A stretch of DNA of 64,000 nt from Microplitis mediator (taxonomy: Eukaryota > Arthropoda > Insecta > Hymenoptera > Braconidae), in NCBI RefSeq assembly GCF_029852145.1, contig NC_079979.1, forward strand, positions 2,900,501 through 2,964,500. The letters are read 5' to 3'. Position numbers and translations under genes: made by a program. Numbering within the stretch: the stretch's first letter is position 1; every line of letters begins with the position of its first letter. Of this stretch, positions 26,038 to 39,300 are shown in pieces. A model generated the notes under the pieces. It worked only from the letters and a program-made list of their open reading frames with translations, did not search any database and had not been told where the DNA came from.

Positions 26038-27448
26038 GTTGTGAGTTCTCACAGTTAAATTTGCAATACAAAAAAAAATTGGTTTGTGATAGAAAAAAAA
26101 TTAGAAAGATCGCGATTGAATAAAATGTCAGCAAAAAAAAAGAAATCAAAGATAAACAATATATTTAGCGGGATAAAGAATAGAATATTATCAAGGACAG
26201 TCTGAAGGACAATTCGAAGGATAATTTCTCGACTCTCTAGAAGAATGATTACAAGGAACTATTTCAAGTTGGAACAATATTCAGGCTTTTTAGTAGAATC
26301 GAGAATAGAATCGTTTTTCGGTAGGCAATCAGAACAATTAAAAGGACTAAATCCAACCTTTTTAGCAGAATTAAAAAAAGGACGTTGATGAGGACAGTTA
26401 AAAGGACAATATTTAGACAATTATTCTATAAAATTTTTATAAAATTCTATAAAATTGTATGAATTTCTATAAAATTTTGCTGTGAAATCTTATCAAATCT
26501 TACCAAATTTAATAAAATTTTATGTTATTTTATAACATCATTTTTTTCTGGGGACTTCATTTTCTCCTTCATAACTAAGTACAGTTGATGGTCAAGGTGG
26601 CTGGTCACTGTAATTGTGAATTTTTCTTGCTCTTATCGTTGATTTCGGTATATTATATTTTCTAGGAACCAAAAACTTTCGTTTCCCCTAGAACTTCAGC
26701 TAAAGCTAATTTTTAGTCAGCTTTATTATAATTATATCTTGTTTTTTTATCACGTTAGATTTATTTTTCTATTTACCTTCTGTTTATTATTAACTTTAGG
26801 CATTTTTTATTTTTAACAAAAAACAATTTAGAGACAACTTGATACACGCACTATTTTTATAGGTTAAAATAACAAATTTTTCTACCGCAGGAATGTACAA
26901 ACGCATACAACTAGAGACGGTTCTATTACTACAGGTTATTGAGAAAACTGCAGTAATGCATACATGCCCAGTTTGTTGGTACTAATTACTGCTTCCGTAA
27001 ATAAATAATATTAATTGAACAAAATTTATATTTTATTGAAGTTTTGGTATTAAACAAAAGTTATCTTACTTCTGTAAGCAATAAATACATATATTGAGTC
27101 ATTGATTTGAGATAAAAGTATCTTTTAGTTCCACGTCTTTTCACGCAAGAACTCACAAAAAAGGCATAATATTTAACCACCATCACCTGTCAATTTTAAT
27201 TTATTAATTACAAATTCAAAATTTATTATACATGTAAAACTACTGTATAGTTAATTTCTTTCAGGTTTTAATTATTAGCAATAATGCTTTTAAATCAACA
27301 AAACTCAGTTATCGTTTAATTATAGTTGATACAAAAAATCCGCAGTAATACCCACACTTACCCTATGCTCGCAAATTTTTTTTTCAGCTCACTGTTTTGG
27401 ATTTATTAAAAAAAAATCTGTCTATTGGTTGACCCTGCGGGCCAGCTA
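26038..27448. other. No gene recognised; AAGGACA and ATAAAATT repeats
   Basis: 26170-26410 repeats AAGGACA-like words. 26420-26550 is built from ATAAAATTTTATAAAATT and ends at TTTTTTTCTGGGGAC, resembling one end of the A-run-bounded elements. The rest is unremarkable. Confidence 0.4.
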
Positions 27449-28424
27449 TCATTGATCAAAGCAAAAAAGTCCATTTCGGCTTTGATAATCAATAACTCCG
27501 AACGTATTGGTCGTACAGAAAATAGAAGTAGGGTTTTAAAAACTGGAAAACATTCTCTGAGGCAAAATTAGTGGCTTTTGATAGAGAAATGGTTTTTAAC
27601 GCGATAATGTTTAGTAAAAAAAAGGTCAAAATTCGCATATTTAAGGATATTGGGAAATCTTGCTATAACTTTGGATATAACGGATGAACAAAGGATATTG
27701 ACGTTTTTTTTTTCAACCTCAAAGTATCCTGAAAAAACCCTGAAAATTTCAAAGCGCTGCGATTTTTCTTTCTTAGTGTCCCGAAGCTTTAAACTTATCG
27801 ATTTAGCCCAAAATCGCATAATTAGCGTTAATTTCTTAACATCGAAACCAATTGTTAAAATGATAAAGAAAAAAAATATCGAAAAAACAAAATTCAAAAA
27901 ATCAATTTTCTTAAAAAAAAAAAAATTTTTGAAAAAAAATTTTTTTTTCAATTTTTTTCAAGAATTACTGTTTTTGATTGAAGAATCCAAGCTTGTCGCT
28001 GAAAGAAACTTTTTGACTTTGAAGATATGATTGAAAACCAAAGAATCGCTAATTATGCGATTTTTGGCTAAATCGATAAGTTTAAAGCGTCGGGACACTA
28101 AGAAAGAAAAATTGCAGCGCTTTGAGATTTTCAGGGGTTTTTCAGGATACTCTAAGGTTGAAAAAAAACGACAATATCCTTTGTTCATCCTTTATATCTA
28201 AAATTATAGCAAGATTTCCAAATATCCTTAAATATGCGAATTTTGACCTGTTTTTGAATAAACATTATCGCTTCAAAACCAATTTTTTATTAAAAGCCAC
28301 TAATTTTGCTTTATAGATAATGTTTTCCAGTTTTTAAAACCCTACTTCCATTTCCTGTACGACCAATACGTTCGGAGTTATTGATTATCAAAGCCGAAAT
28401 GGATTATTTTGCTTTGATCAATGA
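27449..28424. mobile_element. Large hairpin (fold-back) element, about 976 bp
   Basis: Left TCATTGATCAAAGCAAAA and right TTTTGCTTTGATCAATGA begin arms of about 460 bp that mirror each other through the whole element, around a short A/T spacer at 27895-27960. Overlapping ORFs on both strands (for example 27650-28030 and 27951-27568) are mirror images of the same low-complexity sequence, not genes. Confidence 0.82.
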
Positions 28425-28745
28425 CAACCCGGCGCTAAATCGTCCTAGAGACTTTTTGAGGCCGGAAAATTAAAGGGCATAAAATTTCCTAAAAGAGTCA
28501 TAAGGTCGGATCATCCAAAAAAATTTATTGAAGCCCATAGACTGGTTGGAAGACGAGCAAAAATTTTTAATTTTTTTTTTCGTCGGTTTTCTTATGATTA
28601 CTCCGGAACCGTGCATGATAAAAAAATTTAAGGTCCAGATAATTTTTTTCTCTACGACCATTTTTTACTGAGTTACAGCATGTTGAAAATCACTCAAAAA
28701 TTTCGAATTTTTTTTCTATCCCTTAATTTTTGTGACCAGTGTATT
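28425..28745. other. Fragment with Tc1-like terminus
   Basis: Ends AATTTTTGTGACCAGTGTA (near 28725-28742), resembling the inverted terminus of Tc1/mariner-type elements. No partner end was found. Confidence 0.35.
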
Positions 28746-29341
28746 TTCATAAAATGTTATCAGGCTATTTTCATTATAAAATACTATCAAACTTCATGGA
28801 TTGTTATGAAATATCGTAAAATTTCATCCATTTTGACGTAATTTTATCAGGCCTTTTTCACTATGAAATTTCATCGGTGAAGTTTTATGAAATTTTATAA
28901 AATTTAATGAAAAAAGTTTTTTCTGGGTAGCGAAATAGTGTCGTTGTTATTCTCATAACATTCCATTTACTTCGCAATGAACTGCAAGTAGAGAGAAAAT
29001 TAGTGCCATCACTCAATAGTTATTAAATTGAAAAACTAATTAAAATTTTCGTTCGGTAAGCTATGATGTGATTCATTTCTCTACAGTCCGTTTCATTTTT
29101 GTCAAGAGGTAGGGAAAAATACTGTCAAGGAGTTTCTTAGCGGCCTCGGCCGCAAAATAATGACGGTGAAGTAGGGTCTCTGGAAATCATAACCTTCGTG
29201 GACATCACCCAGTGCTTGAAAATCAAAATTTCTAGGCAAGTATGACGAAAAAATTACTTACCAATGATGATCATATTTCGTATAATCGCTGTAAAGCTTA
29301 AACTGTATACCGGTTAATGAATCATTTTTTATATTGGACGT
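28746..29341. other. No gene; ATGAAATTTTAT-type repeats
   Basis: 28750-28930 is composed of degenerate AATTTCATAAAATTTTA words and ends AAAAAAGTTTTTTCTGGGTAG, again an A-run plus GGG end. 28930-29341 shows no ORF or motif I recognise. Confidence 0.4.
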
Positions 29342-29819
29342 CCCGTGTAAAAAAATTTTTATTCATGATGAATTTAGATCTAAATTTCATCACAAAACTC
29401 AGATCGTGACACAAATACGACTTTCATCATGAATTTGTATCAACAATTTTAATCACGACAAAATTATGACTCAGTCAAATTTTTATCCAATTGATCCGAA
29501 GTTCATTCACTAAATTAATTTTACAATTGAAACTGATTTACGTTAATCGAGTACTTAATAGAAGAAATTTATTGGTAATTTCTGAGTCGATATATTTGAC
29601 AAAAGGTTTAATTCAGTAAAAAATTTAGTCAAGTATCTATCGAAGTCATCCCAAGTCCAATTCAAAGATGTAATAAATCAATTCTACAATTGGTACTGAT
29701 TTACTATACGAAAAGTTAGAGTAAATTCATGATGAAAGTCATATTTGTGTCACGATCTGAGTTTCGACATGAAATTCAGATCTAAATTCATTAGGAGCAG
29801 AAATTTTTTTTACACGGGG
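29342..29819. mobile_element. MITE with CCCGTGTAAAAAAA ends
   Basis: Ends CCCGTGTAAAAAAATTT and, inverted, CCCGTGTAAAAAAAATTT. Arms of about 100 bp share ATGAATTTAGATCTAAATT and AGATCGTGACACAAATACGA. The interior is also partly symmetric. 478 bp, no ORF. Confidence 0.78.
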
Positions 29820-30142
29820 TCTTAGTATTTTTACAGACTTTTATTCTACAATTTCAAACATTCATTTCAATGAATTATTTTTCATTAATAGTATTGAATG
29901 TATTATAGTATTGTATGAATGAACGTATTAACTAAAAATTAATCACTATTAAATTGATAATTTATTAACAAAACCAAAAAACTATACGAACAATAACACT
30001 GGCGTTGAAGCATCGATAAATTCATTACTTGGAATTCAAAACATAGGAATTTTATCTTGATGTTGTATCAGAATAGATTAATTAGATATTTTGAAATCAA
30101 CATATTGATAATTGCTTTCGTATTATTTATTTTTTTCGTCAA

Positions 30143-30396
30143 TCATAGATGAAGGCACATATTTCCGGCGACAGCAATGAAGCCAGATTTACATACACAT
30201 CGAAAATCAATACAGGAAGAGTCCTGGGCCATACATTGATCATCTTTCCAGCAATATCCGTCTAAGAGAGGCAAACATGTTGATCGACCGGAGGCCATAT
30301 TTTTCGTAGTACAAACACATTTGCCGTCATTTGAACAATGTGAGTGCCACGGATCACTACACTCCAAATCATCAGTACAAGAATACAACAGATGTG
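30143..30396 (-). CDS. EB-like gene exon 8: terminal module and stop
   Basis: Enters in phase 1 after TTTTCATAG and ends at TGA (30145-30143). It encodes a final module (YSCTDDLEC, GKCVC, GYCWKDDQC, RCVCKSGF). A polyadenylation hexamer AATAAA follows 12 bases after the stop at 30131-30126, so this is the 3' end of the transcript. Confidence 0.77.
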
Positions 30397-33300
30397 CTAT
30401 GAAAATTAGAATGATAAACCAAATTATTAAATGAATAAAATTATTTTAATTTACTGTTATATATTTAGAAGTTTTAATATTAATTCCATTTTTTATCAAA
30501 AGAATCGATGTAGTAATCGAACTTTGATTTCCATGTGGATTCTCACATGCTTTTTTCTAATAAATTTCTTTATTGATTTCCATGAGATCGTTCTTAGATT
30601 CCTATATCAGGATTTACATCAGGTACTCACAATTTCCTATGGACTCCCTACCCGAAAATCCAGGTACCCGGAAAAAAAAGTTTTTATAAGATCATATAAA
30701 AATCATATAAAAGTGACTCATATAAAATCATATGAAATCTTATCATGAAATTGGTCCTATAAAAAAGATTATACGAATTATTATAAAGAATTTTATAAGA
30801 TCATATGAGTTCTTATATAATCATATATGACTGCATATAATTTATAAAATTTTATCTGGTAATGTCATAAACTCATATGTAACTTTATAAAAAATCATAT
30901 TAACTATTATAAGATCCTTATAAAATTATAGAAATTCGTATAAGAATTTTCTAAGATCGAATGAGCTTTTATATGATCATATATGATTATATATAAGCAT
31001 ATAAAACTTCACCTGGTATTATAAAGTTATATATAACTTGAAATAAAATCACATCAAATGCTATAAAATTCTTATAAGATCATATGAATCCTTATAAGAA
31101 ATTTATAAGATTATGTGAGCTTTTATATAATAATATATGAACATATATGTTTCTATATGATTCTATAAGAACTTTTTCCCGGGTTTATATAAAATCACAT
31201 CAATTTTTATAAAATCCTTATAAAACTTTATAAATTCTTATAAGCTTTTTATAAGATCATATGAACTTTTATATTATCATATATAATTATATAAAAGCAT
31301 ATAAAACTTTATCTAGTAATTTTATAACGTTATATATAACTTTATATAAAATCATATCAATTTTTATATAGTCCTCACAAGAGTATATTAATTCTTATAA
31401 GAACTTTATAAGATCATATAAGCTTTTATGTAATCATATATAATTTTTATATATTTCTTATATGATCATATGTAAATTGTATATAATTATATATGTTTAT
31501 ATATGATCATTTAAAATCTTTTTTTCCCGGGTACCCATAGTTTCTCATACAGAAATCTAAGTAACTCTACTGTCCTGCGTAGATTCCTATACAAGTCTAT
31601 TCTTTTCTACTTTGATTACTATAGATTCTTATGCAATTCCATACTTTCCTTTATGGATTTCTGTGGATTTCTACATAATTCTACATGGATTCTTTTAAAA
31701 GGGTTGATTAAATTTTACTTACTTTTAGTACACTGACTAGCAGACACAGCTGTGAAATCCGGTTTACATTGACAGGTATTATTCAAACAATAGAACATTT
31801 GCAGATAGCATTGATGATCATTAGTACATAATCCATGTAAAACTGGTACACAAGTGAATTTATTCAGCGCAATAGTATTAGACTTACAGATACATTTGCC
31901 ATCATTAGAACACCTTGAATTTGGTATATCTACACAATGTGCGCTTGTTGAACATGTGGATCCCAAGTGACCTTTTGTAAATAGTGAAAAATGATAATAA
32001 TTCACTTTATTTTATTTTTGAAGCTCACACTTACTTCGTAAATATTTAGAGTTTGAGAAAAGAGAAGAATCCGTATTGTATTGGCATTTGTCGTTAATAC
32101 ATAATAAATTATTCGGTACACAGCGCTCTTTATCTGTGCAAGTTGCTCCCAAGGATGGTGCACAAGTTCTTTTGTTTGTTGTAACATATGTGTCTTTGCA
32201 AGCACATTTACTGTTCTCTGAGCATATCGCATACTTTATTTTAGAACAGTTTTCATTTGTTTGACAATGTTCATTCAAATAAACTGGAATTAATAACATT
32301 GATGCTCAACGGTAACAGTTTTTTATCAATTTCTTGCATTAGAAGTAATAAATTTACGTACTTGGGACACATTTTGACTCCTCATAGAGATAATTAGGCT
32401 TGCATTGACATTCATTATCAAAACAGAGTGAATTATTGACTTTGCAGTGGTCATTAGCTCGACAAGATACGTTAAGTAGAGGTAAACAAGATATTCTATG
32501 AATAGCCATTGTATTAAATGAACAGATACAGACTTTTAGTTCAGAGCATTTTGCAAATTTGACTTGTTTACACGCTACATCATTTTCACAGTACGAACCT
32601 AATGTCACTGCAATGTTAAAAATATTCGAAGATAACCATGTATTCGAGTAGTGTATGAAATATACAGATAAGTTTGGAGATCGTTTGATACCAAATCTAA
32701 AATTTAATCTGGTTGATCACAATATTAAAGACATTTAGGTAAACGGTCTTTTAATGAGCCAAAAAGAATGGCTGTAATCTACGCAGATCTGGTGAAATAT
32801 AAATCATTTCTTTAGAAGGTTGACCTAGGCTTGGAAATTGATAGAAAGTTTTTGAAACACTGGAAAAATTTCTAACATAACTCGAAACAGAGGATGTTAT
32901 AGAGAATGTGAATTCCCCACAGCCAATAGATCTGTAGACTTAATATTAATTTTATCCACTTATTTAAAGAATTACAAGTGAACATGTATAATTAATTAAT
33001 TAATGTAACGGGATATAAGTCCATCTCCGCCAACCGGAGGCTGATACCTCACCCTTTTAGGCAAATTCGCGCTGCGAAGTCCTTTCTTTTCTACCATAAT
33101 ATTATATAGGGAAACATTAAACAAGCTCAATATTGGCAGATATTATAACCCTATGTCAGAGATCCTTTGCGTGTGAGTGCCGAACCAACAGCCACTACGA
33201 GTCCATATCCGGAGTATCCTAAGCATTCGTTTTCTCTTATGCCGTATTGCAGAGGATACGCCCATAGTGCCAATTTCATGTATTGGTCGACATACCACAG

Positions 33301-36300
33301 TTGGTCAAGAGGGAACGTGGTTTCTTCCCCTGCCTTTCTGAGAAGACATCCAGATAAACATATGTACAAGATAATAAACTAAATTTCATAAACAATATTT
33401 AAATATGTACAGGAACACTTGGTTTTTGTTATATATATTAGACCGGTTCAAAAAAATCGACTATTTTTTTTTTTCAAAACCCGCAGTGAAATATCTTCCT
33501 AGTCATGAAAAAAGAAGCCTGTGGAAACGGGAGCTCTTAATATCGATTTTGAAAGGTCGCTCATCGTAAATTTCTGTTTTACGTTTAAATAACATGGAAA
33601 AAAAAATTTTTTAACTTTTGTTACGTTCCCGTAATATTTTATTTATTAAATTGGATTAATTATTTTTCATAAATTAATTTAATTCGATGTAACGAAAATC
33701 AGTTACGATAAGAGAGTCGCCGTGGCTCGCGGGCAGTCGAAACAGCCCGCAGAGATGCAGCGTCAACGTTTTGTCAACTCTGTTGACTTTAATATATTTT
33801 CATAATGACAAAATATTCAGTCCTTCGAGAGAGCTCATAGAGCTCGAACCTCTGTTCTCCATGTAATTAATAAATTACAATTTATCGTAAATTAATTCAA
33901 CCTTATTTTGGGGTGCCAATTGGCACCCCAATATTTTCACCTACACTATGACCTATCCATTTACCTGCTGCTATAATAAATAAAATGGAGACCGGGTCGG
34001 AAATTACATTTCAAATCACGAGAATTAAATAAATAAATAATTACAACAAAATAATCAACGACCAGGGCCCACCGGGGGTCTATCGATACTCCAATGAGGC
34101 CAAACCTTAATAAAATTTAATAATTAAATTAGTATATTACATACCTAGGCCAGTAAAATAAGAAAAGTCTCAGAGCACATGTAATTGTTGGCCGAGGCGA
34201 AGCCGAGGCTGACAAACATGTGGTCTGAGGCTTTCTTTTTTACTGGCCAAGGTGCGTATACTATTTTTCTGCTCGACGAAGCCGGAAAGTTGCAACTTCG
34301 TTTAGGGCAGCGGCCCGAAAGTTGCCACTTTCCGGCCGGAGGGCAGAAAAATTTTTTTTATTTTCAATTAGTTTGGGGTAATTCTCAAAACGTAACAATG
34401 GTGCTGTGACCAGGATCAGTGACCATTGTTTATAGACAATACAAATAATTAATAAATAATTAAAAATTAATATTGGGAATTATTCAAAACGTAACACTTT
34501 GGAATTTTACAACTCATTTTGGATTTAACATGTCGGGGTGAGAGATACATATTTTTGAAGGAAATTGAACGCTCTAAGTAAATTGTCTCTTATGTTTTTT
34601 CTTTAAGTCTACTCCTCTAAAAGTGATTCGAGTTGAAAGTTCAACATGTAATTAATTTAACCTTTTTTTCTTAATTTTTCTTAAATATTTCATAATTATT
34701 ATTGAAAAAAAAAATTTGTCTTGAAATATTAAATTATCAGGTTTAACGTCGTTGACAAAGTAGATCTTTATTGTTATACTATGAGGAATAAATGACTTTT
34801 TAATTTAAAAAATCTGAAATAAATTCTCTCTTTGAAGTTTAAAAAAAATTTGAATTGTATGCACATAATTTTTCGGAAAAACGACCAACTGTGGTTTGTA
34901 CGAAATGTAGTGCACTTTTTTACCGGTTGGTCGTTTGCTTTCAATAATAATTATGAAATATTCAAGAAAAATTAAGGGAAAAAGGTTAAATTAACTACAT
35001 GTTGAACTTTAAACTCGAATAACATTTAAAGGAGTAGACTTAGAGAAAAAACATAAGAAACAATTTATTTAGGGCGTTCAATTTCCTTGAAAAATATGTA
35101 TCTCCCACCCTGACATGTTAATTCCAAAATGAGTTGTAAAATTCCAAAGTTAAAAAATTTTTTTTTCCATGTTATTTAAACGTAAAATAGAAATTTACGA
35201 TAAGTGACCTTTCAAAATTGATATTAAGGGCTCCCGTTTTCACAGGCTCCTTTTTTCATGACTTGGAAGATATTTCACTGCGGGTTTTGAAAAAAAAAAG
35301 TAGTCGATTTTGTGAACCGGTCTAATATATACATATATTACGTGTATTCGTTGCCAGAGCTGTAGAGTGAATGTAGCCGGGTTTGTTGGTATCTCGTCAG
35401 TGCTGGTTTATCGTTTGTAGTATTTGACTGTAGAGTGGCACGCTAGCCGCTATAATTTTAATTCTGTTTTCGAAAGGTGTGACTGAGGGTTCAGGTCTAC
35501 CACAGACCTTTCAAATAAAAATGTCAACTCGGGAAAAAATCTGCACGCACGGTCATGCTTGACCATACATGATAGTGCATGATCCAGGCATGACTCTCAT
35601 GATTCATGCACAGGCATACATGATCAAGCTTAATCATAAATGATCATGTATGATGCATGTCATGTCATGCTTGATCACGAATGAGTCATGTTAAGTTATG
35701 CTCAATCATGCATGGCTATGTATAATGAGAAAATTATGATCATGCATTGAATTGTATGACTTTGCATGAGCATACATAACCATGCCTGACTCATACAAAG
35801 TCATACTCAATTGTTTATGATCAGGGATGAGAATGTGTAATACGGAGAGAATGGTCATGCATAATTGAAAGTAACTTGGTATGAGCATACATGACCGTGT
35901 ATTACTCATGCAAAGTCATACTTCATCACGCATCACTGCCCTATATTCAAAATATTCTTGCGGAATTGTATAGGAACCCATAGGAATCCAACTAAAAAAG
36001 TATGGATTTTATGTAAGAATACATAGAATTTATTGTATGAGTATATGTATTTATAAAAGAATTCATGGAAGAAGCCATGAATATCTAGATTCGCATAAGA
36101 AATCCACATTGGAAACTATGGATTAGAGGGTTAAAAAAAATCAACTTTTTTTTCTCGAAGAACATTGAAAAAACAACAGAGTATCCCTAGACAAGAACCC
36201 TGTTTAAAAGTGAGCCCTTAATATTAATATTCGAATGGGGTGCTTCTCGATTTTCTATTTCCCATTTAAATAACATAGAAAAAAATTGTTTTTAACTTTA

Positions 36301-39300
36301 AAACGTTGTAGCTTGACAACGAATTACTGAATAAGATTAATATTGACATGATATTTTTGAAAATAAAACAGTCTATAAATAGGCCTGAACAAAGATTTTT
36401 ATCAGTAAAGCCGTTTCGAAATTATCAAGCCTTAAAGTTAGACCTATTCAAAATTTGTGAATTATTTATTTTCAAACGTGACAATATTAATCTATATCAC
36501 TTTAATACCCAATATTATCAACGTGATAGAGAACATTTCCAAATATGGAGTAAAATAATGATGAGGAATTTTTTAAAATTAATAAGAAATTATCATTTCT
36601 ATCGACTATTAGCAAAAATTACGAGTATATCGAAGATACATGGCAGAAAATCATCATAAATTGAAATAGATTATTCATATATATTGTATAAAAATTTGTG
36701 ATGATTTTTTGCCATGAATCTGTGTTATACTCATAATTTTCGCTAATAATCGACAGAAATGATCATTTATTATTAATTACTATAAATTACTGATCATTAT
36801 TTTGCTCCATATTTGAAAATATTGATTAATTTTGTTACGTTTAAAAATAAATAATCCAAAAAATTTGAGTAAGTCCAACTTTGAGGCTTGACATCTTCGA
36901 AACGGCTGGACGAAAAAAAAACTTTGATCAGACCTTTTTTATAGAGCGTTTGATTTTCAAACAAAATAAGTCATTTTCAATTTTATCCAATGATTCGCTG
37001 TCAAGTTAGTAAGTTCCAAATTTAAAAACAATTTTTTCTTATGTATAGTATACGGCTTACTTCATTGTAAATCATTAGAAAAAACTAAAGTAGAGGCTTT
37101 CGTACTTATTAATAATAATTTTGACGGTGTAATGACCTTTCCGAGTTTCAGTATGGAGAGTCGATTATGGTGGCAAAGGAGATTACCTAACTACGATCGA
37201 AAAATTGAAAAAGGAAGATTCAAAAGAGGATTATTCTCGGACGCATCGTTAATTGGGTGAGGTGTCGCTTGCGAAAAAAAAGGAACAACAGTTACATATC
37301 AACTTGCTCGAACTGATAGACGCATTTATCAGGCTGAAATGTTTCGCAGCAGACCTCAGCGATAGCGAAATACTGCTCCGTGTTGACAATTCAACTGCTA
37401 TGACATACATCAATAAAATGGGTGGCACGCGTTTTCCCCACTTACATTTCCTAGTATGTGAAATCTGGAACTGGTGTAAGACTAGAAAAAAATTGGATTC
37501 ATGCAGCCTATATCTCTTCTAAAGAAAACCAAGTAGCGGATGAACAGTCGAGAGTAAGCAACATCGACACCAAATGGAAATTAGCGGCTTACGCCTATCA
37601 AAACAATATTACACGGTTCAGCAATCCATCGATAGATTTATTCGCGTCAAGAGCTTACATCAAGTGCAAATCATTTTTTTCTTGGAGAAGAGACCCGGAT
37701 GCGATGACTATCGACGCATTCACAATGAGCTGGCAAAATATAAACTTTTACGCTTTCCCACCTTTTGCGATTCTAAACAGAGTACTTCAAAAAATATTCA
37801 AGGATAAAGCTAAGACAATTAAAAATCGTCAAAAATTATGATGTTATTGTTGTCATCCCGATTTCAAAAGTCGAGTTTTCATCAGATCTTTAGGTTTTGA
37901 GGTCCTACGAAGCATGACGGTAATTCGGGGAGAATGAAATAAGAGGAACAAATTGTAGGATAGTTAGAATTGTGTTTTTTTTTTTGTTTCTTACAACTCA
38001 CACTACAGAATTGACACATTATGTTGCTGTTTGTGGTTGAACGTTGCATGTTTTCGATTCGGTAAGTCGACATTGAATTACTAAGACAAACATTGAGAGT
38101 TTTTTCCGTAGAATCCTACACTAGCACCAGAGCTTGAACGAATTCGACTAACTCTATCGATAAAAGTAGAAATGCAGGACGAATTATAAAAAAAATTACT
38201 GAATCGAATACACTCGCTAAAAAATAGTACTCGCAATTAACTTAATGTAATTTTTAGTATAAAAGGAATTCGTAATTTTTGTTACAAATAAAAAAGACTT
38301 TAAAAAAAGTCCGCTGTTTGTTGAGGGGCGAGGTTCATAGTGCTAGTATGTTCCAAAAGTAACCAGAATGTATTAGCTATACTAATGACCATTGCCAATC
38401 TATATATAGTGATTAGTTCTTACCAGTGCACCATCCTAAACGGACGTGTATCTTGTATCTACATACATTGTAATATACCTGTTGTTGTAATAATAATGAA
38501 ATAAAGACATGCCAGGACTGGTTGGTGGTAGGGATCTTTGAAAAATACGCATATTGAAAAATATAACAATATTTTTATTTGTCACAGCACAAAATATCAC
38601 TGGGTTACAAATTAAATCGTTGATTTAATTTATCAATACTGTTAAATGTCTGAGCTCATGAATACGTAAATGATTGAATACAAATTATTGAATTGAGCTC
38701 GAGTAAATGAACGAATTAAAATAATTGAGTTGAGTTTAATTGAACACTGAGTTGATCGCAAAAATGTCAGAATGAAAAGTAACATGAAATCAGAGGTTAC
38801 TGAGCGAAGTTAATTATTGAACACAATAATTACTATTTTTAATAGCACTGAATGCATAACTAATTTAAATATTGAGTTTTAATAATAATGATCACTTCAC
38901 TGAATTGAATTTAATGAGCTCATAATAAATTACACTGATTTTAATTTATTTCTTGAACACGTGGTAGCATGATAGCAAAGACTACCAAGCGAAACATAAA
39001 TTTAATTTAAGTTAGAAATTGAGCATAATGATAATTAAATAAATAATAAAACTGAGTCTTTTAATTTTATGAGCACTCGAATTAATTTATAAAGTAGTAA
39101 TTAAGCACTTGTACGAATTTCGGTAGAATTAACCTCCTTAGGAACAGGTTGTAGATCACTGGATTGCTTGATGTTTTTATTATTAATTTTCTGAGCTCCG
39201 GTGCTCGCGATTATAAAAATAATTATATTTTTATAGAGAGTTATGAACCCTTAATGCAATTAATGAATTACTTTTATTTACTCACGCGAGATGAGTGCAA

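Noticed and set aside
27568..28316. Mirror ORFs of up to 127 codons on both strands
   Set aside because: They lie on the two arms of a hairpin element, are rich in Phe/Lys from A/T runs, and encode mirror products of the same repeat.
33151..33382. Overlapping ORFs with protein-like composition on both strands
   Set aside because: Too short and mutually exclusive, with no recognised family; kept only as an unidentified island.
36348..36659. 103-codon ORF
   Set aside because: Located on one arm of a fold-back element; A/T-driven composition, no domain.
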